From Ruminococcaceae bacterium UBA866 (GTDB lineage Bacteria; Bacillota; Clostridia; Oscillospirales; Ruminococcaceae), in the NCBI GenBank assembly GCA_002295325.1, contig DBGA01000044.1, forward strand, positions 7,715 through 15,686: DNA of 7,972 bases, read 5' to 3'. Both the position numbers and the translations under genes were made by a program. This document shows positions 1-6,884 of the stretch, piece after piece; position 1 is the first letter of the stretch; each line of letters opens with the position of its first letter. A model generated the notes under the pieces. That model was not told the origin of the DNA and made no database searches. It saw only the letters and a list, made by a program, of their open reading frames with translations.

Positions 1-1557
1 AATATTGTCTTTTAGTGACACATTGCCATCATTATTAAAATGAACAGAAGATGAAAATTTGTGTGGCTGTGAGGAATGTATTTCATCACAGATAACATAG
101 ATATCAGGTTTAATGAATATGATTTTCCTATTTATGAAAACAGCGCTATCAATATAGCCTAGGTGTCCACCCTCAACGAAATCATACCTATTATCGGTAT
201 AATAATTTGCCATTATAGGTGATGCAAGCTTATCATGTCCCCACGAATTGGTGCAATTCATAAAATCTATATCATCCATAACAATCGCATTGTGGGCAGA
301 TGCAGATTTTAGTTCAAGCCTTTGCGGTGTATCGACATATGTAAACCTACCGCTATCAACAATGATATCTTCGCCTTTTGCTGATAAGTCAAAATGTAGT
401 TTCTCATTATGCCCGTGACCTCCACCAAGTGTACCACAAGAAAAATGTAGCGTGTTTGCGTTTTCCTGCCAACTAGAACGCAGATAGTAGTTACCGCTAT
501 CGGACAAGAACGCGGATACAAAATCTGGGTTTGCTGTAACAATTCTATCGTAAGTATCTATGCCAGCTTTGCCAAGCTCCCACACATTTTGGAAGTCAAG
601 CTCATTGTATCCGCCAAACTTTAAAACCCCATCGTTAAAGATATAGGCACTTAAAGTCAACATATCTCTTAAATCGAAATCGTCACTATCACCCTGCAAA
701 AATTCGTTATGGTTAGGTTTTTTCCACTTCAGGTTTACAAGCGATGCTTTGTATACAAGCCCCATGAACTCATCACTGAATGTTATACCTGCCTTTTTTG
801 CAATGCTGATTGCATCAAGCAAGCAATGTAACACCTCGTTGTGATACATTGGTGACTGTTCCCAGTGGGTTCCATCTGCCATAATTTGAATTCTAGCTTG
901 CAATTCAAGCCTTTGCTTTGCTGCATCTACATAGTTTGCAATGGACAGCACCACTCCGACATTAATTAATCCATGATTTTCAAGTATACCCCAGTTACTT
1001 ATCGTTGCAAAATCCCTATCCGCTAACAATAAAACTTGAGCATGTTCTATTAGGCTGTCATAAATTTTTTCAAGCAATACATCAGTTAGAAACTCACAAT
1101 TCACAAAATGTTGCAATGCTTTTAACCAATATTCGCACCTAAGTCCTACTTCTATCGTTCTCCACGTTGTGGTAGTCTGTTCAGATGTTGCATTTTCAAT
1201 CCAATGATTAATTTGGTATGCAAAAGTTTTTGCATACTTTGGGTCTTGCGTCAATGAATATGCTTGCCCTAAACTTATCCAATATCTGTGGCGATTGAGT
1301 GCAAATATCCATTCGTTATCATCGTAAGGCTGAAATTCCCAGTTGATTTCATCATCAAACTTCACTGGAATATGGGTTTGTTCCATATCCCAACGAAGAT
1401 TAAATATAAAGCTATTATCGCAAATTTGGTCTGCAAGACAAATCGTTTGTTCTATTTCGTCTTGAAACCTCACCCTACAATACTCTGCTGTTTCCTTGAC
1501 ATTTGTATCAAAATATTGATTGATTCCGTTTCTTAAAATCTCTGCTTTTGATAACAT
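1..1557 (-). CDS. Heparinase II/III-family polysaccharide lyase (partial, C-terminus beyond window)
   Basis: The frame is open from an ATG at 1557 to base 1, giving 519 residues without a stop; family members are usually 600-700 residues, so roughly the last 100-150 are missing. An AAGGAGT ribosome site (1566-1572) lies 8 bases upstream. The N-terminal half (about 1-310) is helical, as in the alpha/alpha-toroid domain, with SNWG (187-190), NHG (194-196) and the family hallmark DGTHWEQSPMYHNE (228-241). The C-terminal half is the beta-sandwich domain, with GGGHGHNEKLHFDL (around 378-391), VDSGRFTY (400-407) and SAHN (420-423). By analogy with heparinase III, candidate catalytic residues are N194, Y238 and H381 or H383. 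These enzymes cut uronic-acid polysaccharides by beta-elimination. No signal peptide is visible, so it probably acts on imported oligosaccharides in the cytoplasm. It starts 29 bases after the GH88 gene. Exact substrate (heparan, chondroitin/hyaluronan, or even alginate) is not settled. Confidence 0.92.
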   Translation of the reverse strand, partial: MLSKAEILRNGINQYFDTNVKETAEYCRVRFQDEIEQTICLADQICDNSFIFNLRWDMEQTHIPVKFDDEINWEFQPYDDNEWIFALNRHRYWISLGQAYSLTQDPKYAKTFAYQINHWIENATSEQTTTTWRTIEVGLRCEYWLKALQHFVNCEFLTDVLLEKIYDSLIEHAQVLLLADRDFATISNWGILENHGLINVGVVLSIANYVDAAKQRLELQARIQIMADGTHWEQSPMYHNEVLHCLLDAISIAKKAGITFSDEFMGLVYKASLVNLKWKKPNHNEFLQGDSDDFDLRDMLTLSAYIFNDGVLKFGGYNELDFQNVWELGKAGIDTYDRIVTANPDFVSAFLSDSGNYYLRSSWQENANTLHFSCGTLGGGHGHNEKLHFDLSAKGEDIIVDSGRFTYVDTPQRLELKSASAHNAIVMDDIDFMNCTNSWGHDKLASPIMANYYTDNRYDFVEGGHLGYIDSAVFINRKIIFIKPDIYVICDEIHSSQPHKFSSSVHFNNDGNVSLKDNI

Positions 1558-1586
1558 AATTCTCGACTCCTTGTAAGCCATACTAT

Positions 1587-2729
1587 TTACCAGTACAACT
1601 CCCAGTCTTTATTTAGTCTTGTAAGTGCTTCAAGATAGAAGAAATCTCCCCATGTGTTACACTCGTCGACACCTATATTATTACAAGTGTTTTCCTCCGA
1701 AGACCTTGCATATGTGGCGTGTAAAAGAAGACCATTTGATATACTAGGATCTTTTACGCTGTAATTTTCTATTAGTGATTTTAATATTTCATGTGCTTTT
1801 TCTGTGTAGTACTCTGCATCTGATTTCTCCATATATTTTGCCATTTCAAGCATACCGCAAACAGCAATCGCAGCAGCTGAACTGTCACGAGGCTCACTAC
1901 TTCCATCAGTGAAGTCAAAATCCCAAAATGGAACAAGATCTTCTGGTAAATGACTTAAAAAGAAATCTGTTATCTCTTTAAAAATAGGAATGTACTCCTC
2001 ATTTTTTGTATAACGGTAGCTTAGTGCTACACCATAAACGCCCCATGCTTGTCCTCTTGCCCAAGCACTAGAGTTGCGATTTCCTTGATGTGTTGCGCCA
2101 TATAAAGGCTCACCTGTTTTAGGGTCAAAGAAATAGGTATGGTAGGTAGATTTGTCCTCACGCATAATATTTGCAAGTGATGTCGCAATGTGGTTTTTCG
2201 CAATCTCTGCATATTTGTTATCACCAGTAACCTCTGTTGTCCAGTATAGCAACGGTAGGTTTAGCAAGCAATCAATAATCAGTCTGTTGTTGTCCTCAGC
2301 GCCAATATTTCCCCACGCTTGTATGAATTTGCTTTTTTCATTGTAACGTGAGATAAGGTTATCAGCCGCCATAATAGCCGCTTTTTTTCCACTCTCATTG
2401 CCAGTCAACTTATATGCTGCCACACAGGAAAGGCTGTATAAAAAGCCCATGTCATGATGGTTTACATCAACCTTATTTATAATTCTTGTCAAAAAGTCTT
2501 CCACTTGAATTTCAGCTGCTTTTTTAAATGTTTCGTCATTTGTGTGCTCGAACGCTAGCCAAATCTCACCTGTCCAAAAGCCAGTTGTCCAACTGATATT
2601 ATCACTTGGAATATAAAAATTATTTTTGCTGTTATCGCATTGGAATTTGTTTGTAAACTCCGGAAGACAGGTAGCTATTTGTTTTACAGCATAATCTAAT
2701 GCCGTTTTAACTTCATTTTGTTGTAACAT
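1587..2729 (-). CDS. ugl: Unsaturated glucuronyl hydrolase, glycoside hydrolase family 88
   Basis: This 380-residue protein has the normal length of GH88 enzymes, which remove the 4,5-unsaturated uronic acid left at the end of oligosaccharides by polysaccharide lyases. They work by hydrating the C4=C5 double bond. The two expected catalytic aspartates are in HHDMGF (D93) and IIDCLLNLPLL (D153), matching D88 and D149 of the Bacillus sp. GL1 enzyme as I remember it. H197, Q215, R225 and W229 fall at the GL1 spacing for H193, Q211, R221 and W225. GFWTGEIW (50-57) and GDFFYLEAL (361-369) are further family stretches. There is no signal peptide, so it is cytoplasmic. The ATG has an AAGGAG site (2739-2744) 9 bases upstream that directly abuts the sulfatase stop codon, leaving a 16-base gap typical of coupled operon genes. 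It should act after the lyase and probably after the sulfatase. Confidence 0.96.
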   Translation of the reverse strand: MLQQNEVKTALDYAVKQIATCLPEFTNKFQCDNSKNNFYIPSDNISWTTGFWTGEIWLAFEHTNDETFKKAAEIQVEDFLTRIINKVDVNHHDMGFLYSLSCVAAYKLTGNESGKKAAIMAADNLISRYNEKSKFIQAWGNIGAEDNNRLIIDCLLNLPLLYWTTEVTGDNKYAEIAKNHIATSLANIMREDKSTYHTYFFDPKTGEPLYGATHQGNRNSSAWARGQAWGVYGVALSYRYTKNEEYIPIFKEITDFFLSHLPEDLVPFWDFDFTDGSSEPRDSSAAAIAVCGMLEMAKYMEKSDAEYYTEKAHEILKSLIENYSVKDPSISNGLLLHATYARSSEENTCNNIGVDECNTWGDFFYLEALTRLNKDWELYW

Positions 2730-2745
2730 ATATATGTTCTCCTTT

Positions 2746-4131
2746 TCACCATAAAGACTTTATTAAAAATGGGTCGCCAATCTTATTAAGGTATCCTGCT
2801 AATACCTCGTCATACTGCTTGCATACCTCCGTATTGCCTGTGACATCAAGTGGATTTAGTTGGAATGGGTCGTTCACATTATCATACAAATATCTTTTTT
2901 GTGTAACAAACGGTTTCACACCATTATCAATGATATAGGTATTTGTTTTAGTTCTAAGCCCTCTCCACCCAAAACATTTATTATTCAAGCCATGTTTTTG
3001 ATACTCAGCAACACCTTCGACAGTGCCTTGTATCATACTTATGAACACTTCTTGCGGCTCATTTTCCATATGGTAATCTTCAATCATTGGTTTGAAGCTT
3101 ACTCCATCTACCGTTTCAGGTATTTCTACATCAAGCATATCGAGTAGTGTAGGCATATGATCAACGCTAGAAAACATTGCTTGGGTTTTATGGTGGGATA
3201 GATCGGGTGATTTCACCATAAATGGTATATTAATTGACTCCTCATACCAAATATTTTTACCCATAAGACCTTGTGAACCCAGCATATCACCGTGGTCAGA
3301 GGACAAAACAATAATAGTATCTTTAGTCAAATCATTGTCATCAAGATATTTTAGTATTCTGCCAAAGTTTTCATCTATTCCAGTTACTGCGGCTAAATAT
3401 TCCCTATGTGACTTTTTATATTCTAAGTTATCCTTTAGACTTTCCGGCACATTCTCCCTAAACTTAATTTCTACATTTTCATATAAATCGTAGTATTTTT
3501 GAGGCAAAAGATCATATGGAAGATGTGGTGGGTTCCACGAAATAAACATACAAAATGGGTTTTCAGTTTCTCTGTTTTGCAAATATTCAATTGCAACATC
3601 CGTTTCTATTTCGGGGGACCATTTTTTTGGTTTAATCTGAGCATCTGTATCCTGCCAATAGTGAGGATCCAAGTGATGATCCATAGCACCGTAGGAATAC
3701 CAAAAATCAAAATTATGTCGTCTTTCGCCAGGGGGTGTATATGCATCCCAATCTATAGCACCAGATTTTGGTTTATCACAAAAGTTTTTTTCACTTGCAT
3801 CAAGATGCCATTTACCAATGTATGCTGTGTCATATCCTTTTTGCTTTAAAACATCCGAAATTAATCTCTCTTGAGGTTTTAGCATAACGATTTCGTCTAA
3901 TCCAATTTTGCAGTTTGTCCATACACCACATTTATACGGGTATTTTCCCGAGAACAACGACGACCTATGTGGTGAACATAGCGGATAGGTGCTGATTGCA
4001 TTTTCAAATACAACTGCTTCGTTTGCAAATTTATCTATATTAGGGGTTATTGCACTATCCTGACCTTGAAAACCTATAGCATGGTTTCTCCATTGGTCAG
4101 CAAAAATGTAAAGTAAATTTTTCTTTCTCAA
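2746..4131 (-). CDS. Type I (formylglycine) sulfatase, cysteine type, cytoplasmic
   Basis: This is an alkaline-phosphatase-superfamily sulfatase that hydrolyses sulfate esters; next to a lyase and GH88 enzyme the target is probably a sulfated uronic-acid oligosaccharide. With the TTG at 4131 as start it has 461 residues. ADQW (D12, Q13) and SSDHGD (D279, H280) supply metal ligands, and CSPHR (C52-R56) is the site where cysteine becomes formylglycine. GKWHLD (K107, H109), PPHLP (H203) and GKN (K292) are the usual active-site positions. H55 replaces the common small residue of C-x-P-S-R, a variant I believe occurs in this branch. No signal peptide is present. The longer frame from a TTG at 4161 adds ten residues but lacks a ribosome site there; with the 4131 start the protein begins in the typical way with Lys-rich residues and a LLYIF strand. 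The maturase gene is not in the window. A phosphonate/phosphodiester hydrolase is a less likely alternative. Confidence 0.93.
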   Translation of the reverse strand: MRKKNLLYIFADQWRNHAIGFQGQDSAITPNIDKFANEAVVFENAISTYPLCSPHRSSLFSGKYPYKCGVWTNCKIGLDEIVMLKPQERLISDVLKQKGYDTAYIGKWHLDASEKNFCDKPKSGAIDWDAYTPPGERRHNFDFWYSYGAMDHHLDPHYWQDTDAQIKPKKWSPEIETDVAIEYLQNRETENPFCMFISWNPPHLPYDLLPQKYYDLYENVEIKFRENVPESLKDNLEYKKSHREYLAAVTGIDENFGRILKYLDDNDLTKDTIIVLSSDHGDMLGSQGLMGKNIWYEESINIPFMVKSPDLSHHKTQAMFSSVDHMPTLLDMLDVEIPETVDGVSFKPMIEDYHMENEPQEVFISMIQGTVEGVAEYQKHGLNNKCFGWRGLRTKTNTYIIDNGVKPFVTQKRYLYDNVNDPFQLNPLDVTGNTEVCKQYDEVLAGYLNKIGDPFLIKSLW

Positions 4132-4143
4132 AACTTTCCCATA

Positions 4144-4150
4144 CTCCTCT
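4144..4150 (-). promoter_or_regulatory. Ribosome binding site used to choose the sulfatase start
   Basis: The minus strand reads AGAGGAG here, 12 bases before the TTG at 4131. The other in-frame start, a TTG at 4161, has no such motif upstream, and a stop codon lies three codons before it, so no ATG start is available in this frame. The 12-base spacing is longer than ideal, and together with the TTG this suggests modest translation of the sulfatase compared with its neighbours, which have ATG starts and 7-10 base spacing. Confidence 0.5.
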
Positions 4151-4168
4151 CGTAAAAACAAATATGCT

Positions 4169-4198
4169 TAATAGGACAGGAGTTAACCTGCCCCATTA
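4169..4198 (-). other. Intergenic RNA hairpin after the binding-protein gene
   Basis: Bases 4169-4180 pair with 4187-4198 around a 6-base loop. In the minus-strand transcript this gives a 12-bp stem that includes two G-U wobbles, with a GC-rich upper half (GGGCAGG against CCUGUCC). It begins 13 bases after the binding-protein stop codon and ends just before the sulfatase reading frame. No run of U follows, so it is not a standard intrinsic terminator. Hairpins at this position in binding-protein operons commonly protect the upstream mRNA from 3' exonucleases or define a processing point. That role is inferred here. Confidence 0.6.
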
Positions 4199-4211
4199 TA
4201 ACAATGTAACT

Positions 4212-5807
4212 TTATTTGCCTAGGAATGTATCATATGCTTCTTGGTTAATTTCGATTGCTTTTTCAATGCCTCTCTTTTTCAACTCAGCTATAAACTTGT
4301 CATACTCAGCTTCAAAGTTTGCTGTTCCAAGCATCCATGTTTGGAATTTCTCGTCAACATAAGGTCTGATATTGCTCATAATTTTTTTATACTCTGATTC
4401 ATTTTCAGGTGTATATTTCAAGCCTAAAGCACCATCAAGGTATGGAGGCATATCTTTAGGGAACCAGCTTGGATTTGCATTGTATAGTTCAGATGCTTCT
4501 TTTGCTGCTGGTGTCATAAATGCAATTTCATATGCTGAATCTTGTGCCATACCAATTCTGTATTGAATACCTTGTGAACGCAAATATCCGATTGGAGTTT
4601 GCTCTGATTTCATTACAGTATCAGTGTATTTTTTTGTTCCATCTGCATTAACAGTATATGTTTCGCCTTCAATACCCCAGTTCATTAGAGTATCGCCTTC
4701 TTCTGAGAACATATAATCCATGAATTTAATTGCAGCTACAGGGTCTTTACATTGTGATGATATACCCCAACCAGCACCAGGATATCTAGTTGTACGTTCT
4801 ATAACTTTTCCGTTTTGATCTGCTGGAGGTGCAATTGCTTTCATCTCAAAGTTTGGAATTGTAGCAGGTAATGTGTCGTTGTAGTTACCAGCACTTGTCC
4901 AGTCATGAGTTGCGCCACCTAAGTTACCACTTAGAAGAATATCTCTTGATTTTGGTCCTCTTGTAAATATCTCTGGGTCAATAAGTCCCTCTTTATACCA
5001 TTTAACAATGTTTTTTACGCCAGTTTTAAAGTTTTCTTCCATTGGCTCGAAAACAATCTTGCCATCCCTTGGGTAAAACTCTGTGCTTGAATCCCATAGG
5101 TATAAGTATTCATCAGGCATTTTATTTCCTGCTCTATCAAATAGAGGAATTTCGTCTTTTTTGCCATTTCCATTAGGATCATCGTTTCTGAAAGCAGTTA
5201 AGACTTTATATAGCTCATCAACTGTAGTAGGGGCTTTAAGATTTAGCTTATTTAGCCAGTCTTGTCTTACCCACCAAAACTCTGCTGTAAGTAGTTCTTG
5301 GTTTTTAGGTATTTGATAAATGTTTCCATCAAGTGATACTGCACTTTGTTTGAATTTTGCGTCAGTATCAAGAACTTTTTGAATATTTGGAGCGTGTTGT
5401 TTAATTAAATCATTAAGTGCGATCATTCCGCCATCACGACCTAACTTTTCAATCTCAGATGCATCAACATAGCCAATAATATCAGCAAGCTTACCTGATG
5501 CAAGCATATTGTTGAAAGCTTCTTGCTCATTTGAGTTTGATTTTGCAATAACTCCTTTTAGACTGATGTTGGTTTTCTTAGCAACTTCTTGCCATACTTT
5601 CCACTCAGAATCAAATGGCATGTTGTTAAAATTTAAAAATACGCTAAATTCTGTAGGCTCGGGGGTGATTAAGCTACCCTCTAGTTTGCCTTGTGATGAT
5701 GAAGTTGGTTCGCTATTGCCGTTTTCCTTTTTGCTTGTACATCCAGCGACAGTTGTAAGAATTACAACTCCAGCCAATAATGCAGCTAAAACCTTTTTGC
5801 TTTTCAT
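4212..5807 (-). CDS. ABC transporter substrate-binding lipoprotein, LplA/AlgQ-like (family 1 oligosaccharide binder)
   Basis: This 531-residue lipoprotein is the oligosaccharide receptor of the importer, tethered outside the membrane. The N-terminus has a Lys-rich start, a hydrophobic core and the lipobox VAGC with C23 as the lipidated residue, followed by a Ser/Gly/Glu-rich linker to about residue 45. LADIIGYVDAS and GNIYQIPKN are typical of family 1 sugar binders, and FWWVRQDW (177-184) supplies aromatic residues often used to stack on sugars. A loop DPNGNGKKDE (210-219) has D, N, N, K, D and E at offsets 0, 2, 4, 6, 8 and 9, the pattern I recall for the calcium site of alginate-binding AlgQ2. 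The length of over 500 residues also fits that large-cleft subgroup, which takes oligosaccharides rather than monosaccharides. The frame extends to 5864, but the ATG at 5807 gives the correct signal peptide and has an AAGGAGA site 7 bases upstream. It follows the second permease by 73 bases. Confidence 0.95.
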   Translation of the reverse strand: MKSKKVLAALLAGVVILTTVAGCTSKKENGNSEPTSSSQGKLEGSLITPEPTEFSVFLNFNNMPFDSEWKVWQEVAKKTNISLKGVIAKSNSNEQEAFNNMLASGKLADIIGYVDASEIEKLGRDGGMIALNDLIKQHAPNIQKVLDTDAKFKQSAVSLDGNIYQIPKNQELLTAEFWWVRQDWLNKLNLKAPTTVDELYKVLTAFRNDDPNGNGKKDEIPLFDRAGNKMPDEYLYLWDSSTEFYPRDGKIVFEPMEENFKTGVKNIVKWYKEGLIDPEIFTRGPKSRDILLSGNLGGATHDWTSAGNYNDTLPATIPNFEMKAIAPPADQNGKVIERTTRYPGAGWGISSQCKDPVAAIKFMDYMFSEEGDTLMNWGIEGETYTVNADGTKKYTDTVMKSEQTPIGYLRSQGIQYRIGMAQDSAYEIAFMTPAAKEASELYNANPSWFPKDMPPYLDGALGLKYTPENESEYKKIMSNIRPYVDEKFQTWMLGTANFEAEYDKFIAELKKRGIEKAIEINQEAYDTFLGK

Positions 5808-5814
5808 TTTAATC

Positions 5815-5821
5815 TCTCCTT
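5815..5821 (-). promoter_or_regulatory. Ribosome binding site fixing the binding-protein start
   Basis: The minus strand reads AAGGAGA, 7 bases before the ATG at 5807. Starting here yields a standard lipoprotein signal peptide of 22 residues; starting at the upstream ATG (5864) would add 19 residues before the Lys-rich region and would overlap the candidate promoter. Confidence 0.85.
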
Positions 5822-5834
5822 CAACATAGTTAAT

Positions 5835-5864
5835 ATTATAATTCTTGCCAAGAATTGCGCACAA
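5835..5864 (-). promoter_or_regulatory. Candidate internal promoter for the binding-protein gene
   Basis: The minus strand has a perfect TATAAT (5835-5840) 18 bases downstream of TTGTGC (5859-5864), a weak -35 matching only the TTG of TTGACA. Transcription would start near 5828, leaving a short leader of about 20 bases that still contains the whole ribosome site. A promoter here would allow the binding protein and downstream enzymes to be made independently of the permeases. AT-rich DNA gives TATAAT by chance, so this is tentative. Confidence 0.4.
5840..5856. repeat. Perfect 17-base palindrome (candidate operator)
   Basis: AATTCTTG (5840-5847) is followed by a single C and then its exact reverse complement CAAGAATT (5849-5856). 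The site fills most of the spacer between the candidate -35 and -10 elements of the internal promoter, the classic place for a repressor to block RNA polymerase. As RNA it could also form a 7-bp hairpin with a 3-base loop. It matches no regulator consensus that I recognise. Confidence 0.5.
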
Positions 5865-5880
5865 ATTAAAGCTTTTGAAT

Positions 5881-6777
5881 CTATCCTTTTACAGCACCTA
5901 AAGTAGCACCTGATTTAAAATATTTTTGAATAAAAGGATATACAATAAGCATTGGAACAATTGCCAATATCATTATGGCATATATGATTGTGGTTGGTGA
6001 GCTTAGCGATTGTGATGTAACAATTGCGGCTTCTGTTTCATTTGCAACCCTATCAACAATAAGTTTTTTAAGCAAAACTTGTAATGGCATTTTTCTATCA
6101 TCATTAATAAGATTCATAGCCCAGAAATAACTGTTCCAACGGTTTACAGCATAAAATATACCTACAGTTGCTAATGCTGGTTTTGAAAGAGGCATATAAA
6201 TTCTTGCAAATATAGTAATGTTATTTGCACCGTCTATAAATGCAGCTTCCTCTAAGGATTCTGGTACTTGTTCAAAGAAACTCTTCATTATAATTAGATT
6301 GTATGTATTTATCGCAAATCCAAATATAATAGCGCTTCTTGTATCAAGCATATTGAAGTCTTTAAATGTCATATAGGTAGGAATAAGTCCTCCACTAAAC
6401 CACATTGTAAACACTGTAAATATTGTAAAAAACTTTCTAAAAGCCAAACGATTTTTTGAAAGAGCATATGCCATAGTAGTAGTGAACGCCATGTTTACAA
6501 TTACACCAACTACTGTGTAATATACTGTATTTCCATAAGCTACCCATAGTCCATTTTTATTAAATGCTTGTACGTAGCTATCTAGGTTAAATCCTTTTAT
6601 TCCAAAAATAACGTCTCCGCTTTCTACAAATAAAGGTTTACTTACAGATGCAATTAACGCATAGTATAAAGGATACAACGCTAAAACGCTTATTATAAGT
6701 CCAATAATAACCATTACAACATTAAAGATTTTTTCGCTCTTTGCTACTAACCTTTTTTCTTTATTTTCTTTAGCCAT
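5881..6777 (-). CDS. ABC sugar transporter permease, LplC/YtcP (AraQ-like) type
   Basis: This 298-residue inner-membrane protein is one half of the importer channel. It has about six hydrophobic segments (near residues 18-44, 80-103, 116-133, 147-165, 200-222 and 263-283). The cytoplasmic EAA loop that docks the ATPase reads EAAFIDGAN from E177 and runs to about 196. The ending YPFIQKYF followed by a G-T-L-G-x-V-K-G tail (about 280-298) is characteristic of the LplC/YtcP subgroup and lies at the true C-terminus, so the gene is complete. The ATG has a GGAG site 8 bases upstream (6786-6789). It pairs with the LplB-like permease 107 bases upstream and with the binding protein 73 bases downstream. 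Substrate is inferred from the downstream enzymes, not from the permease itself. Confidence 0.95.
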   Translation of the reverse strand: MAKENKEKRLVAKSEKIFNVVMVIIGLIISVLALYPLYYALIASVSKPLFVESGDVIFGIKGFNLDSYVQAFNKNGLWVAYGNTVYYTVVGVIVNMAFTTTMAYALSKNRLAFRKFFTIFTVFTMWFSGGLIPTYMTFKDFNMLDTRSAIIFGFAINTYNLIIMKSFFEQVPESLEEAAFIDGANNITIFARIYMPLSKPALATVGIFYAVNRWNSYFWAMNLINDDRKMPLQVLLKKLIVDRVANETEAAIVTSQSLSSPTTIIYAIMILAIVPMLIVYPFIQKYFKSGATLGAVKG

Positions 6778-6820
6778 TTTTATATCTCCATTCTTCCGCC
6801 AATATAAGTTTTAACTATAG

Positions 6821-6865
6821 AGCACTCTCCACATCAGGGATAAAATGAAGTGCTTTACACGTGGA
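6821..6865 (-). other. Interleaved inverted repeats between the two permease genes
   Basis: Within the 107-base gap, AGCACT (6821-6826) is complementary to AGTGCT (6849-6854), and TCCAC (6828-6832) is complementary to GTGGA (6861-6865). The two pairs interleave, so in RNA they would form either a pseudoknot or alternative hairpins. Only one base separates two of the arms, which makes a simple H-type pseudoknot strained and alternatives more likely. No U-run follows. The pairs are short and may be chance. Confidence 0.25.
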
Positions 6866-6884
6866 ACACTGAACAATTTAACGC

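Noticed and set aside
309..542. Minus-strand open frame of 77 codons
   Set aside because: It is out of frame within the conserved C-terminal domain of the heparinase-family gene, which reads through without interruption.
1288..1536. Plus-strand open frame of 82 codons
   Set aside because: It is opposite the N-terminal domain of the heparinase-family gene, which has clear family motifs in its own frame.
3499..3849. Plus-strand open frame of 116 codons
   Set aside because: It lies wholly inside the sulfatase gene on the opposite strand and its translation (many Trp, Ile, Phe and Cys) is that of an antisense shadow.
4159..4161. TTG at 4161 as the sulfatase start
   Set aside because: It has no ribosome binding site, sits 7 bases from the hairpin, and would add ten residues ahead of the usual sulfatase N-terminus.
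4169..4198. Intrinsic terminator after the binding-protein gene
   Set aside because: The stem is good but no U-run follows in the transcript, and the enzyme genes continue in the same direction with short gaps.
6850..6865. Possible catabolite-repression (cre) site between the permease genes
   Set aside because: The stretch starting TGTAAA on the minus strand lacks the central CG and the following T of the cre consensus.
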